DNA of 64,000 bases, from positions 62,001 to 126,000 of the forward strand of contig NZ_LHOX01000017.1 of assembly GCF_001297065.1 (NCBI RefSeq), read 5' to 3'. This stretch comes from Enterococcus sp. RIT-PI-f (lineage in GTDB: Bacteria > Bacillota > Bacilli > Lactobacillales > Enterococcaceae). Positions 43,665 through 54,093 of the stretch are shown here, piece after piece. Every line of letters begins with the position of its first letter. Position 1 is the stretch's first letter. The translations under genes were made by a program, and so were the position numbers. Below the pieces are notes generated by a model. The model was not told the origin of the DNA, searched no databases, and was given only the letters and a program-made list of their open reading frames with translations.

Positions 43665-44768
43665 TCAATTTGTTGAATCAGTTTCACTTTCAGTTGACCC
43701 CTCAACACTTTCTTGACTGCTCTCCTGATCAGCGCTTGTTGCACTGTCAGTCGCTGTCGTTGCAGGGGCCGTATCACCTGTCGCATCAGAACCTGATTCA
43801 CTGCTTTCATCTACTGTTTGGGCAACCGGCGTGATCTGGATCGTCACCTCTGTCGGGTTGACAGTCGTACCGTCAGGTGCCGGTATCTGCACTGTTTGCT
43901 CGGTGGTGGATGTAATACCGCTGATATCAACAGGGACACCGATTTGCGCCGTCTGATCCAATATTTCTTGCGGACCCGTCAGTGCAGCACTGATCGTGCT
44001 CATGCGATATATATAATGTGAAATGCCCGTTGGCAAAGTGCCCTGTTGTGTGACGAACAACTCGACATCCTTGGTTGGTGCTTCCATCGTGATCGCGACA
44101 TCGACCGTATCTGGATCAGCAACGATCGCCAATGGATTTTTATTGATATCCCATGCTTCGATCACCGCGGATACAGTGCCAGAGTCGTTCGGAATGTCAT
44201 CAGGATCAATGACTGCCACAACTCGATCGATATCTGCGGCTGTTTGTTCCCCAGTGGTGAGCGTCACTTCTTGAGGCGAAGCTACCATTGTGTCAATGGC
44301 ATACCCGCTGCTGTCATCTTCAGTAGACACAACAGGTTCCACCGTAAAGGTTTTGGTAACTTTCTTTTCGATCGTGACGGTGACTGTCTTCGGTTCGATT
44401 TCAGCTGACACACTGGAGCTGATGTTCTGTACTTCTAATGGAACTTCATGGGTGCCAATAGCCAAATCAGACAAATCAGCAACTACCCGAAAACTCCGAG
44501 TTTCTTCATTTTTTTCTGCATTCAATTGGACCCGATTGCGGCTGCTCAAAGTCACATTGACTGTGGTTTCAAACCCTTGGATAAAATAATCGTCCGTATC
44601 ATATACCGTCTGAATCGGCACTGCTTCGATTTCTTCTTGATAAGTATTAGCTGCGCCAGAAAGATCAACTTGCAAGGTGGATCCACTAGCGATAAAAAAT
44701 AAAACCAAACTAAAGAACAGCGCTAGTATACCATAAAATATATTCTGACGGCGATCCTTCTTCATCAT
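43665..44768 (-). CDS. cdaR: CdaR (YbbR-domain) regulator of the c-di-AMP cyclase
   Basis: 367 residues: an N-terminal membrane anchor (IFYGILALFFSLVLFFIA) and then tandem YbbR domains on the outer face. The last 50 or so residues are a low-complexity Ser/Thr/Glu/Asp tail with almost no hydrophobic residues. CdaR modulates CdaA through extracytoplasmic contacts in Bacillus and Listeria. Its ATG overlaps the cdaA stop by 4 nt. Confidence 0.93.
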   Translation of the reverse strand: MMKKDRRQNIFYGILALFFSLVLFFIASGSTLQVDLSGAANTYQEEIEAVPIQTVYDTDDYFIQGFETTVNVTLSSRNRVQLNAEKNEETRSFRVVADLSDLAIGTHEVPLEVQNISSSVSAEIEPKTVTVTIEKKVTKTFTVEPVVSTEDDSSGYAIDTMVASPQEVTLTTGEQTAADIDRVVAVIDPDDIPNDSGTVSAVIEAWDINKNPLAIVADPDTVDVAITMEAPTKDVELFVTQQGTLPTGISHYIYRMSTISAALTGPQEILDQTAQIGVPVDISGITSTTEQTVQIPAPDGTTVNPTEVTIQITPVAQTVDESSESGSDATGDTAPATTATDSATSADQESSQESVEGSTESETDSTN

Positions 44769-45646
44769 TTTCTTCCCCCTTTGTTGACCCCTTCAAGGAA
44801 AGATTGCAGCACATTACGCTTGCCGCTTTTGACTTCAGGTACCAATTCACGATTCAATATCGCTAAATATTCTTGGCGCGACAGTTCAGTCATCATTCGA
44901 TTGTTCAAGGTGATACTGACATCCCCCGTTTCTTCAGAAACGATCAATGTCAAGGCATCACTCACTTCTGAGATGCCCACGGCTGCACGGTGGCGCGTCC
45001 CAAATTCTTTAGGGATCAATGGGCTTTCAGAAAGAGGCAAGTACGCACTGGCTACGGCTATTTTGTCTTCCCTGATAATCACTGCACCATCATGCAATGG
45101 GGTATTGGGAATAAAGATGTTGATCAATAATTCTCCGGTCACATCCGCATCTAGTGCAATACCTGTTTCGATATATTCTTCCAAACCTGTCGTCCGTTCG
45201 ATCGTGATCAAAGCACCAATCTTGCGTTTCGCCATGTATTGCACGGCTTTGTCTAAGGATTGCACCAAGACTTCATCTTGATGTTTTTCATTCTTAGATG
45301 TTTTGAATAACGAACTGCGGCCCAAATGTTCAAGCCCTCGCCGAATCTCCGGTTGAAAAATGACGATGGCCGCAATCACACCATAGGTGATGACTTGATC
45401 CATCAACCAGGATAGTGTTTTGAGTCCGATGATCCCGGCTAAAAACCGCAGAACAATAAACAATCCGACCCCTTTGAACAACTGGATCGCTTTGGTTCCT
45501 CGCACGAGCTGAATCAGCTTATAAACTAAATACCATACTACGATGACATCTAGAAGATTAACAAAAAACGAGAGTGAAAATATATCAAAAGAGAGCAGAT
45601 TGCTCCAATAATCTAAATTAAAAAAATCAGTGAAATTTATCGACAT
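44765..45646 (-). CDS. cdaA: Diadenylate cyclase CdaA
   Basis: 293 residues: about three N-terminal membrane helices (to about 98), then a DAC domain with the catalytic DGA at 186-188 and RHR at 218-220. It makes c-di-AMP from two ATP, controlling potassium, osmolyte and cell-wall homeostasis. It is the first gene of the conserved cdaA-cdaR-glmM operon. A TGT-TATACT extended -10 lies about 35 nt upstream on the minus strand (near 45681-45689). Confidence 0.97.
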   Translation of the reverse strand: MSINFTDFFNLDYWSNLLSFDIFSLSFFVNLLDVIVVWYLVYKLIQLVRGTKAIQLFKGVGLFIVLRFLAGIIGLKTLSWLMDQVITYGVIAAIVIFQPEIRRGLEHLGRSSLFKTSKNEKHQDEVLVQSLDKAVQYMAKRKIGALITIERTTGLEEYIETGIALDADVTGELLINIFIPNTPLHDGAVIIREDKIAVASAYLPLSESPLIPKEFGTRHRAAVGISEVSDALTLIVSEETGDVSITLNNRMMTELSRQEYLAILNRELVPEVKSGKRNVLQSFLEGVNKGGRK

Positions 45647-45843
45647 AAACAGCCTTCCTTTATTCTTAAGACTTCAAACAATAGTATAACATAGGTCTTA
45701 TTCAAAGATTCAAAAAAAAACAAAATTATGAAAAAGTTTCAAAAATCATGAAAACCTTTGTTTTCAGTCTACCATGTTTTTCTTAGTAAAGGAGATGAAA
45801 AGGCTTGTTAGCAGTAAATCATTTCAAAACGCCGTCTAAACGA

Positions 45844-45896
45844 AAACAATCAGAGAAATGAAAAGAACAGACTCTTTCGCATTTTTCTGATTGTTT
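45844..45896 (-). terminator. Possible terminator after nifJ
   Basis: Minus strand AAACAATCAGA and TCTGATTGTTT form an 11-bp stem with a long interior loop, just after the nifJ stop. The T-tract is short, so the call is weak. Confidence 0.4.
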
Positions 45897-45908
45897 GTTT
45901 CACTTATT

Positions 45909-48900
45909 TTATTGTTGTTTCCGACGGGCTGCTCTCGCTGCGCGTCTTGCTTCTTTGGCCGCTGCCTCTTCTGGTGTCAGTGTTCGCGCTTTGCGCTCTT
46001 TTTTGCCTTCAACGGTACGTGCTGATGCGGTCGATTCAAGCTCAGATTTGTGGATTGAGGCTTCAAGGTTCGCTGGTTCTAGTTTTGCACGAATTTTTTC
46101 TTCCACCCCAGCGATTCGAGCATATCGATAGAATCGCGTGCGGGCATCATTGACGGTTTTGGCAAACAAGCCTTCACTGGCTGTGGCATTCGCATTTTTT
46201 AAAGATGCAAAGCGGATTTGCGTGTCCATGAACGCAGGCATGAGATCGAAATCTGGTTTCTTGAAATCTAATGTCATCGGGGTTTTTCCAGCTTCTGACA
46301 ACAAAGGATTATATCGATACAAGGACCAGTAACCTGAAGCCACAGCTTCTTTGGCTTCTTTCAATGATTGGCGCATACCGCCTGCTAAACCATGGGTGAT
46401 ACATGGTGTGTAAGCGATGATCAAGGATGGTCCAGGGAAGCGTTCCGCTTCTTCAAAGGCTTTGATGGTTTGCATTTGATTGGCACCGGAAGCGATTTGT
46501 GCAACATATACATGGCCGTATGTCATGGCCATCATGCCCAGATCTTTTTTGGCTGCATATTTGCCGTTGGCCGCAAATTTAGCAATTGCTGAAGCCGGTG
46601 TGGCCTTCGACACTTGGCCGCCTGTATTGGAGTAGACTTCATTATCAAGAACCAAAATATTGACGTCGGCACCAGATGCCAGAACATGATCGATCCCGCC
46701 AAAGCCAATATCATACGCCCAACCGTCGCCACCGATCATCCATTGACTTGGCTTCACGAACAAATCATTGTTGGCCAAAACATTAGCAATCGCGGGGTGC
46801 TTATCCGAATCAGCAGTCAAGGCTGCTGTTAATTTCGCGGCACGCTGTTGGGTCCCCGCACTGTCTTCACGGTGCGCCAACCAATCACTGATCAATTCCT
46901 GAGTTGCTTCAGAAACAAATGCTTGAACGGCTTCAAGTTGTTCCGCCAAAGCTTCTCGCCGGGTTTGATTCGCCAAAAACATGCCATAACCATATTCTGC
47001 ATTGTCTTCAAACAGTGAATTAGACCAGGCAGGTCCTTGTCCTTCTGCATTTGTTGTATAAGGCGATACCGGTGCGGCAGCTCCCCAAATAGAAGAACAG
47101 CCCGTGGCATTGGCGATCATCATTCGATCACCAAACATTTGCGTCAACAGTTTGACATAAGGTGTTTCCCCACAACCAGCGCAAGCACCCGAGAATTCTA
47201 ACAGCGGCTTGGTGAATTGCGAGCCCATCACGGTACCAGGTTTGGCTGGATTTTCTTTTTGCCGTAAGGTCATCGCAAAGGCCCAATTCACAGCTTGTTC
47301 TTTTTGCTCTTCATAGGGTTTCATCGTTAATGCTTTCCCTTTGGCTGGACAAGCTTCGACACAAAGTCCGCAACCTGTGCAATCTTCGACTGAAACTTGA
47401 ATGCGGTACTTCTGACCATCTGCGCCACGCATCTCTCTGACGATGAATCCTTCTGGCGCTTCAGACAGCTCGTCTTCATCCGCTAAGAAAGGACGGATCG
47501 CCGCGTGTGGACACACAAACGCACATTCATTACACATCGTACAGCGATCAGCCAGCCATTCCGGTACTTCAACTGCCACGCCGCGTTTCTCGACCGCAGT
47601 GGTCCCCAAAGGCATTGTTCCTTCTGTCATTTGGTTATTCACGAGGGTACCGACCGAAAGCGCATTGCCTTCTTGACGATTGACAGGTTCAACGATTTCC
47701 CGGACATACGTCGAAGGGGCATGAGACGTTCTGACGGGTACCTTGATCGTTGCCCATTCGCTAGGGATCTCGATTTTATGCAGCAACTCAATTGTTCTAT
47801 CAATGGCAAGTTGATTCTTTTCAACGATCGCCATTGATTTATGACCGTAACTTTTGAGCGCTTCTTCTTTCAGGATCGGGATGATCTGATCGATGGGCAT
47901 GATATCTGCCAGGTAAAAGAAGGCCGTTTCCATGGCTGTATTGATCCGACCGCCTAATCCGACTTCCATCGCCAATTGCATGGCATTGATCGTATAAAAG
48001 GCAATCTCGTTCTCAGCTAGATAACGTTTCATTTTCTTTGGCAGATTTTTCATGATCTGCGCTTCATTCCACGTCGTATTTAGCAAGAAAGTGCCGCCTT
48101 TTTTCAAGCCTTTCAACAGATCGTAGGTGTGTAGATAAGCTGGTGTATGACAGGCGATAAAATCTGCATGTTCGATCAGATAGGTGGAACGGATCGGTGT
48201 ATCTCCAAAACGCAAATGAGAAACCGTCAAGCCCCCCGATTTTTTGGAGTCATAATGAAAGTATCCTTGGACATATTTATCTGTTTGGTCGCCAATGATC
48301 TTGATGGCTGATTTATTTGCGCCGACGGTTCCGTCTGAACCAAACCCCCAAAATTTTGCTTGGAAAGTGGCAGGATTGGTCAAGTCTAAAGCGCCTTTAG
48401 ACGCTAAAGATAATCCTGTGACATCATCAACGATACCGATAGTGAATCTTTTTTTCTGCACTGCCTGAGGCTGCAGCAACTCATCATAGACAGCAACGAT
48501 CTGATCAGGCGTGACATCCTTGGATCCTAACCCATAGCGTCCACCAATGATCGTTGGACGAATCGCTGCATCATACATCGCACTTTGCACGTCCAGCAAT
48601 AGCGATTCACCATTGGCCCCCGGCTCTTTGCTGCGATCTAGTACGGCGATCGATTGAACGGTCCGCGGCAATTTTTCTAAAAAGACTGCCAAAGGAAATG
48701 GTCGGTACAGATGAATCGTCAGCAAGCCGACTTTTCTGCCTTGTCGGTTCAAATAATCTACTGTTTGCTGGATCGTTTGCGCAGAAGAACCGATCGTAAC
48801 GATAACTTCTGTGGCATCATCTGCACCATAATAGTTGACCAGATCGTATGACGTGCCGCGTAGTTGGTTGATCTGCTGCATGTATCCCCGGACGATCTCT

Positions 48901-49613
48901 GGTAAATTGTCGTAGTACTGATTGATGGTTTCCCGTTGTTGAAAATGGATCTCAGGACTTTGGTTGGTGCCGCTGATCGTTGGGTGATTGGGATTCATCG
49001 CCTTCTTGCGAAAAGCGGTCACCTTCTCTTGATTGACCATTTGTGCCAGATCAGCATAGTCAATCACTTCGATTTTTTGAATTTCATGACTTGTTCGAAA
49101 GCCATCGAAGAAGTTCAAGAATGGGACATTGGCTTCAATCGCAGCGAGATGGGCCACCGGTGCTAAGTCCATCACTTCTTGAACAGAGCTTTCTGCCAGC
49201 ATCGCAAAGCCCGTCTGTCTGGCGGCCATCACATCGGTGTGATCACCAAAGATATTCAAAGCATTGGTGGTCACCGCGCGACTAGCTACGTGGAAAACCC
49301 CCGGCAATAGCTCACCGGCGATCTTGTACATATTGGGCAACATCAGCAACAAGCCTTGTGACGCAGTGTAAGTGGTCGTTAAGGCACCCGTTTTCAGCGA
49401 ACCATGCACGACACCTGCAGCGCCAGCTTCTGATTGCATCTCAACAACTTTTACTGGTTGACCAAAAATATTTTTCTTGCCTTGCGCCGACCATTGATCC
49501 ACCAATTCAGCCATTGTTGAACTCGGCGTGATTGGGTAAATTGCAGCCAATTCAGTAAAAGCATAGGAAATATAAGCAGCAGCAGTATTCCCATCCATTG
49601 TTTTTCTTTTCAT
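45909..49613 (-). CDS. nifJ: Pyruvate:ferredoxin (flavodoxin) oxidoreductase
   Basis: 1234 residues, single-chain PFOR. In order: the pyruvate-binding domain (AAYISYAFTELAAIYPITPSS), the middle and EKR domains, two 4Fe-4S motifs (CTMCNEC near 688, CTGCGLC near 743), the proximal-cluster and TPP region starting CAGCGETPY near 813, and the TPP/Mg motif GGDGWAYDIGFGG near 964 with DNEVYSNTGGQ. It oxidises pyruvate to acetyl-CoA and passes electrons to ferredoxin or flavodoxin. The last 40 residues (KKERKARTLTPEEAAAKEAR...) are a basic Ala/Arg/Lys extension not typical of the enzyme. Single gene with its own promoter. Confidence 0.96.
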   Translation of the reverse strand: MKRKTMDGNTAAAYISYAFTELAAIYPITPSSTMAELVDQWSAQGKKNIFGQPVKVVEMQSEAGAAGVVHGSLKTGALTTTYTASQGLLLMLPNMYKIAGELLPGVFHVASRAVTTNALNIFGDHTDVMAARQTGFAMLAESSVQEVMDLAPVAHLAAIEANVPFLNFFDGFRTSHEIQKIEVIDYADLAQMVNQEKVTAFRKKAMNPNHPTISGTNQSPEIHFQQRETINQYYDNLPEIVRGYMQQINQLRGTSYDLVNYYGADDATEVIVTIGSSAQTIQQTVDYLNRQGRKVGLLTIHLYRPFPLAVFLEKLPRTVQSIAVLDRSKEPGANGESLLLDVQSAMYDAAIRPTIIGGRYGLGSKDVTPDQIVAVYDELLQPQAVQKKRFTIGIVDDVTGLSLASKGALDLTNPATFQAKFWGFGSDGTVGANKSAIKIIGDQTDKYVQGYFHYDSKKSGGLTVSHLRFGDTPIRSTYLIEHADFIACHTPAYLHTYDLLKGLKKGGTFLLNTTWNEAQIMKNLPKKMKRYLAENEIAFYTINAMQLAMEVGLGGRINTAMETAFFYLADIMPIDQIIPILKEEALKSYGHKSMAIVEKNQLAIDRTIELLHKIEIPSEWATIKVPVRTSHAPSTYVREIVEPVNRQEGNALSVGTLVNNQMTEGTMPLGTTAVEKRGVAVEVPEWLADRCTMCNECAFVCPHAAIRPFLADEDELSEAPEGFIVREMRGADGQKYRIQVSVEDCTGCGLCVEACPAKGKALTMKPYEEQKEQAVNWAFAMTLRQKENPAKPGTVMGSQFTKPLLEFSGACAGCGETPYVKLLTQMFGDRMMIANATGCSSIWGAAAPVSPYTTNAEGQGPAWSNSLFEDNAEYGYGMFLANQTRREALAEQLEAVQAFVSEATQELISDWLAHREDSAGTQQRAAKLTAALTADSDKHPAIANVLANNDLFVKPSQWMIGGDGWAYDIGFGGIDHVLASGADVNILVLDNEVYSNTGGQVSKATPASAIAKFAANGKYAAKKDLGMMAMTYGHVYVAQIASGANQMQTIKAFEEAERFPGPSLIIAYTPCITHGLAGGMRQSLKEAKEAVASGYWSLYRYNPLLSEAGKTPMTLDFKKPDFDLMPAFMDTQIRFASLKNANATASEGLFAKTVNDARTRFYRYARIAGVEEKIRAKLEPANLEASIHKSELESTASARTVEGKKERKARTLTPEEAAAKEARRAARAARRKQQ

Positions 49614-49663
49614 TCTTATCTATCTTCCTTCAATCATTCAATTTGCACAATAAAACACAACTT

Positions 49664-49669
49664 ATTATA
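49664..49669 (-). promoter_or_regulatory. Candidate -10 box of nifJ
   Basis: Minus strand TATAAT lies about 50 nt before the nifJ ATG; the -35 region (TTTATT) is weak. Confidence 0.4.
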
Positions 49670-49835
49670 GCTGATTCACCAATAATAATAAAGCTGACTA
49701 CAAAAATTTAAACAAATTCGTGAAATCACATACATTGATCTTTCAATGATTTGCTGGATCTTTTGAGAAAAACGAACAGGATTCTTTTCATTCTGCTGTT
49801 GTTTCGTTACACTAGAGAAAAAGGAGGTTTCACCT

Positions 49836-50351
49836 ATGGATACATCAATCATCAATGCATCACAAACCAATGCTACAACTGGCATCCAAATCGGTGCCGC
49901 CGATGCGAAACCAATCATCGAGTTCATCAATGTACGCTGCCCATATTGCCGCCAGTGGTTCGAAGAATCATTGTCGATCTTGACTGAAGCTGTTGCAGCC
50001 GGCAAAGTTCGCCGTGTCATCAAACTATTCGACAAAGAAAAAGAATCCTTACAGCGAGGCAATGTGATGCACCGCTATATCTCCACCAATGATCCAGCGG
50101 CAACGATCACACAGTTGACCAGAATCTTTCAAACACAAGATGAATGGGGACATTTAAGTCTGACAGAAGTCGCAGCATATGCCGAAAATACATTAGGCTT
50201 GACGTTGAGCAATCATCCTGATCACGCATCAGCGATCGTTGAAGAAGCCAATCAAGCAACGATTCAATTTGTCCCAACAGTGATCTTAGATGGACATATC
50301 TTTGATGAATCGATCAGTGCAGATGAATTGACTGATTTGATCAATCAATAA
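49836..50351 (+). CDS. Thioredoxin-fold (DsbA-like) protein
   Basis: 171 residues with a redox CPYC motif at 35-38 (FINVRCPYCRQWF), a helical insertion and the cis-Pro motif FVPTVILDG near the end. No signal peptide, so it is probably cytosolic and closer to the thioredoxin_4/DsbA-like group. AAAGGAGG lies 8 nt before the ATG. It has its own strong terminator. Confidence 0.85.
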   Translation: MDTSIINASQTNATTGIQIGAADAKPIIEFINVRCPYCRQWFEESLSILTEAVAAGKVRRVIKLFDKEKESLQRGNVMHRYISTNDPAATITQLTRIFQTQDEWGHLSLTEVAAYAENTLGLTLSNHPDHASAIVEEANQATIQFVPTVILDGHIFDESISADELTDLINQ

Positions 50352-50353
50352 AC

Positions 50354-50403
50354 AAAAACCAGATAACGGCCAAAGATCGATCTTTGGCCGTTATCTGGTT
50401 TTT
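50354..50403. terminator. Bidirectional terminator, 25-bp perfect inverted repeat
   Basis: The two arms (A5-CCAGATAACGGCCAAAG... and complement) are perfectly complementary over 25 bp with no spacer; the centre is ATC|GAT at 50378/50379. T-runs lie on both strands, between convergent genes. Confidence 0.9.
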
Positions 50404-50404
50404 T

Positions 50405-51340
50405 TTAACTTACTTGTTCTCTTAATCGATCTGCAAATTCATTGATTTTGCGAATGCGGTGATTGATCCCTGATTTTGAGATTGCGCCAGAAGGAATCAT
50501 TTCTCCCAATTCTTTCAAACTCACTTCTGGATGCTCCAACCGCAATGCAGCAATTTCTTGTAGTTTATCTGGCAGAGCTTGCAACCCGACGCGGTTTTGG
50601 ATAAATTCGATATTGTCGATTTGTTTAGAAGCTGCGTCAATGGTTTTATTCATATTGGCCGTTTCACAATTGACCAATCGATTGACAGAATTCCGCATAT
50701 CCCGTACGATCCGCACATCTTCAAATTTCAACATTGAGTTGGTTGCCCCGATCAATGTTAAAAAATCAGCGATTTTCTCTGCGCCTTTCAGGTAAGCGAT
50801 GCTGCCGTTCCTGCGCTCTAACGGTCTTGCATTCAAGCCATAAGCATTTAGCATATCGCAAATATCTTGGTTATGCTCTTCATAGATCGAGTAGATTTCC
50901 AAATGATATCGGCTGGTTTCGGGATTGTTGATCGAACCAGAAGCCATGAAAGCCCCTCGGAGATAAGACCGCATTTTTTGCGTATTCCCCATGATTTCAT
51001 CCGACACATGACTATTGAACATCATCCCATCCATGATATCTAGATCCAACAGGACCCGTTTGGTATCTTGTTTCAAACGAACGATGTACACGTTGTTTTT
51101 CTTCAATTTCATTTTTCGTCGCACCAGCAATTCACTGCGTACATCGTAATGATCTTTCAGCAATGAATAAATCCGACGAGCAATCGCGGCATTTTCGGTT
51201 TGCACATTGAGCACGAACTGCTGATTGTTGATGCTCAGCGATCCATTCATGCGAATCAATGCGGCCAACTCAGCTTTGGCATGTTCGCGATGGACTTCTA
51301 ATGTCGTCAATTCTTTTTTTACTTCAGCGGCAAAGGACAT
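50405..51340 (-). CDS. whiA: DNA-binding protein WhiA
   Basis: 311 residues from ATG 51340 ([16 protein letters not shown]), with AGGAAGGG upstream. The N-terminal LAGLIDADG-like domain is followed by a C-terminal helix-turn-helix ([23 protein letters not shown]). WhiA affects cell division and chromosome segregation in Bacillus. Last gene of the conserved rapZ-yvcK-whiA trio. Confidence 0.95.
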   Translation of the reverse strand: MSFAAEVKKELTTLEVHREHAKAELAALIRMNGSLSINNQQFVLNVQTENAAIARRIYSLLKDHYDVRSELLVRRKMKLKKNNVYIVRLKQDTKRVLLDLDIMDGMMFNSHVSDEIMGNTQKMRSYLRGAFMASGSINNPETSRYHLEIYSIYEEHNQDICDMLNAYGLNARPLERRNGSIAYLKGAEKIADFLTLIGATNSMLKFEDVRIVRDMRNSVNRLVNCETANMNKTIDAASKQIDNIEFIQNRVGLQALPDKLQEIAALRLEHPEVSLKELGEMIPSGAISKSGINHRIRKINEFADRLREQVS

Positions 51341-51376
51341 GTTGATCCCTTCCTTTCTCAATTACACACAAAAAAA

Positions 51377-52378
51377 CTAGATCTTAGCAGCATAGACGAT
51401 TCGCAACAATTCCTCGATGACTTTTTCGCCATCATGGAATACCCCGCCGTTTTCTAATGCCAGAAAATCGGCAGAAACCACTCGGCACGCCTCATCCCGC
51501 AAGCCTTTGAAATCATGCTTGACTTGCACCAAATACTCATCATAGATCTCAGGGTCCATGTAACCTTCAGGTACTTTCTCTGTATTGACCAAAACTGTAT
51601 CAATAAAAGGTTTGCCTAAATGTTGGTGCAGTACCCGGACATGATCGGCATCTGTAAAATACTCAGTTTCCCCTTTTTGTGTCATGATGTTGCAAATATA
51701 CACGGTTTCAGCACTTGTTTCCAACAATGCTTTGCCGATTTCGCTGATCATCAGATTCGGCAAAATGCTGGTGAACAAGCTTCCTGGGCCTAAGACGATC
51801 ATATCGGCATCCATGATCGATGACACCACTTTGCGGGCAGCTTTAGGGAGGTCATTGTTCTCTTGATTGCGAACAAATACATGATCGATCGTTTTGCGAT
51901 CAAGGGCAATTTTAGACTCTCCTACGGCTTCCGTTCCATCTTTGAAGACCGCATGCAGCACTAAAGGCAAATCAGACGAAGGATAGACTTGTCCTTCGAT
52001 GTGCATGATTTTTGATAAAATTTGAATTGCTTCATAGGTACTGCTGCGCATTTCTGCAATAGCCGCAATAATCAGGTTGCCTAAGGCGTGGTTGGCCAAA
52101 AACTTATCTTCTGCTTTAAAGCGATATTGAAAGATATCATTATACAGTTGCGGCATATCTGATAACGCAGCTAAGACGTTGCGTAAATCTCCTGGAGGTG
52201 AAATCGATGAGACCAGATTACGGATCTCACCGCTGCTGCCGCCATCATCGGCCACGGTGACGATAGCCGTGATATCGACCCCTTGATTACGCAAACTTTT
52301 CAAAATCACTGGTAAGCCGGTGCCCCCACCTACTACAACGATTTTTGGTTTTCTGATACGGTAAGTTTTCATCTTCAT
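51377..52378 (-). CDS. yvcK: YvcK/GlmR gluconeogenesis factor (CofD-like)
   Basis: 333 residues with the Rossmann-type start [19 protein letters not shown], then [12 protein letters not shown] and GNLIIAAI. YvcK binds UDP-GlcNAc and in Bacillus (as GlmR) stimulates GlmS and is needed on gluconeogenic carbon. Its ATG overlaps the rapZ stop by 4 nt. Confidence 0.94.
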   Translation of the reverse strand: MKMKTYRIRKPKIVVVGGGTGLPVILKSLRNQGVDITAIVTVADDGGSSGEIRNLVSSISPPGDLRNVLAALSDMPQLYNDIFQYRFKAEDKFLANHALGNLIIAAIAEMRSSTYEAIQILSKIMHIEGQVYPSSDLPLVLHAVFKDGTEAVGESKIALDRKTIDHVFVRNQENNDLPKAARKVVSSIMDADMIVLGPGSLFTSILPNLMISEIGKALLETSAETVYICNIMTQKGETEYFTDADHVRVLHQHLGKPFIDTVLVNTEKVPEGYMDPEIYDEYLVQVKHDFKGLRDEACRVVSADFLALENGGVFHDGEKVIEELLRIVYAAKI

Positions 52379-53265
52379 GATCGGTTCACCGTTTCTTTGC
52401 GTTTATCTTTGTCCCGGTGCGTGATATTGACTTTATACTCGGTTGCCAATGCCTCACCTATACGTTCAGATAACGCCACTGATCGATGTTGACCGCCGGT
52501 ACAGCCGATGGCGATCGTCAGGCTGCTTTTTCCTTCACTGACATAGCCGGGCATGATTGTTTGCAGCAAGCCTGTGAAGCGTTGATAAAACTCTTCGGTT
52601 TCAGGAAAAGACATCACATAATCATAAACGGGCTGATCTTTCCCAGTAAGCGGACGCAGTGCCGGAATATAATGCGGATTTGGCAAGAAACGGACATCCA
52701 TGACAATATCAGCGTCAATCGGCAAACCGTATTTAAAACCGAAAGAGAGCAGTTCCACACGAAAGCCTGTTTCATGGGAAGAGCGAAATTCTTGATTGAT
52801 TTTCTCTCTTAATTGTCTAGGTGTTAGTGTCGTTGTATCGATCACGATACTGGCACGGGTTTTCAAATCTTCTAAAATCGCACGTTCTTTGCGAATACCT
52901 TCTGTGACTAAACCATCCATGGCTAAAGGATGCGCTCTGCGGGTTTCCTTGTAACGTGACACCAACTCACTATCGGAGGCATCTAAAAACAACATGCGGG
53001 TATCGATGAAATTGGTGTTCTCAATATCGATCAACATGCTTTGGATTTCTTCAAAAAAGGAGCGAGAGCGTAGATCCACCACTAAAGCAATCTTCGTGAC
53101 TTTACCAGATTCCTTGATCAACTCCCAAAATTTAGGCACCAAGCTTGGCGGCATATTATCGATACAAAAGTACCCCATATCTTCAAAACTCTGGATTGCG
53201 ACGGTCTTACCCGCCCCGCTCATTCCAGTAATAATGACTAATTCTAAATGATCTACTTCAGTCAT
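52375..53265 (-). CDS. rapZ: RapZ (YvcJ) nucleotide-binding protein
   Basis: 296 residues; Walker A GMSGAGKT at 14-21 and the C-terminal [10 protein letters not shown] motif of the RapZ family. In E. coli RapZ directs RNase E cleavage of the GlmZ RNA that controls glmS; in Firmicutes the role is less clear. A -10-like TATAAT on the minus strand at 53300-53295 lies about 30 nt upstream. Confidence 0.95.
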   Translation of the reverse strand: MTEVDHLELVIITGMSGAGKTVAIQSFEDMGYFCIDNMPPSLVPKFWELIKESGKVTKIALVVDLRSRSFFEEIQSMLIDIENTNFIDTRMLFLDASDSELVSRYKETRRAHPLAMDGLVTEGIRKERAILEDLKTRASIVIDTTTLTPRQLREKINQEFRSSHETGFRVELLSFGFKYGLPIDADIVMDVRFLPNPHYIPALRPLTGKDQPVYDYVMSFPETEEFYQRFTGLLQTIMPGYVSEGKSSLTIAIGCTGGQHRSVALSERIGEALATEYKVNITHRDKDKRKETVNRS

Positions 53266-53335
53266 TTCGCAAAACTCCTTTCTCCAACTCTTTTATTATA
53301 TCATGCCGGGTGTATCATGGGAATACTTGCGCACC

Positions 53336-53370
53336 AAAAAGACGTCAGCTGAAAGGATCAGCCAACGTCT
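53336..53370 (-). terminator. Terminator after racD
   Basis: Minus strand AGACGT-TG-GCTGA-TCCTT-TCAGC-TG-ACGTCT, two stem blocks with a 2x2 internal mismatch, then five T. It lies 16 nt after the racemase stop. Confidence 0.8.
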
Positions 53371-53385
53371 GCGTAAAGTCTAATC

Positions 53386-54090
53386 TTATTTCCTTAATGC
53401 CAACGCTCTTTCGATTGTCAGATCGACAATGATCGATTGCGCATCAACGACAGGATACGGATTGTTTTCCGTAAATTCCTCCATCAGTGAAAGCTCTGTA
53501 CAGCCTAAAACTACGGCTTCACAACCAATGTTTTCCGTTACTTCTTCCAAAATCTCGAAGTAAAGTGCTTGATCCAAATCGCCATTTTCTTTGATGCGAT
53601 CATAAATCAACGTATTGACTTTCTTTTGGATCGACAGCTTTGGCAGATAAACATCAATGCCTAAAGCCCGCAACTCTTTCTCGTAGATCCCAGCTTTGAT
53701 GCTGCCTTCTGTTCCCAGCAAAGCGACTTTGCCGGTTATCCCTCGGTCTTTGACCGCTTCTGCAGCAGCACGCGGCATATGCAGAATAGGGATCGGTGTT
53801 GCTGCTTGCAACGTCTCAAAGAAATAATGTGCCGTATTGCAGGTCAAGACGATAAAATCAGGCTGCAGTAAATTTTGTTTTTCAATATCATCCAGCAAAT
53901 AGGGTACTGGATTTTCTAATTGGTCATTCAATATATAAGCGGTTCGGTCAGGAACAGTCGCATGATTGAACAGGACATAATTTAAATAATCTTGGTCTTT
54001 GTGGGCTTGGGTTCTTTGGTTCAAGATCCTGACATAACTTTCGGTCGCCATCGTACCCATCCCACCTAAAATACTAAAGAAATTCTCCAT
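53386..54090 (-). CDS. racD: Aspartate racemase of the aspartate/glutamate racemase family
   Basis: 234 residues. The two catalytic Cys positions of the family are present: Cys 84 in [10 protein letters not shown] and Cys 197 in [10 protein letters not shown]; the N-terminal [12 protein letters not shown] matches the family. It follows the D-aspartate ligase gene by 3 nt. In E. faecium the equivalent pair makes D-Asp and attaches it to the peptidoglycan precursor. Substrate assignment rests on this context. Confidence 0.87.
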   Translation of the reverse strand: MENFFSILGGMGTMATESYVRILNQRTQAHKDQDYLNYVLFNHATVPDRTAYILNDQLENPVPYLLDDIEKQNLLQPDFIVLTCNTAHYFFETLQAATPIPILHMPRAAAEAVKDRGITGKVALLGTEGSIKAGIYEKELRALGIDVYLPKLSIQKKVNTLIYDRIKENGDLDQALYFEILEEVTENIGCEAVVLGCTELSLMEEFTENNPYPVVDAQSIIVDLTIERALALRK

Positions 54091-54093
54091 CGA

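Noticed and set aside
45795-45870. AAAGGAG followed by short plus-strand frames (14-18 codons) upstream of the nifJ end
   Set aside because: Frames are too short and antisense to the nifJ 3' region; treated as chance.
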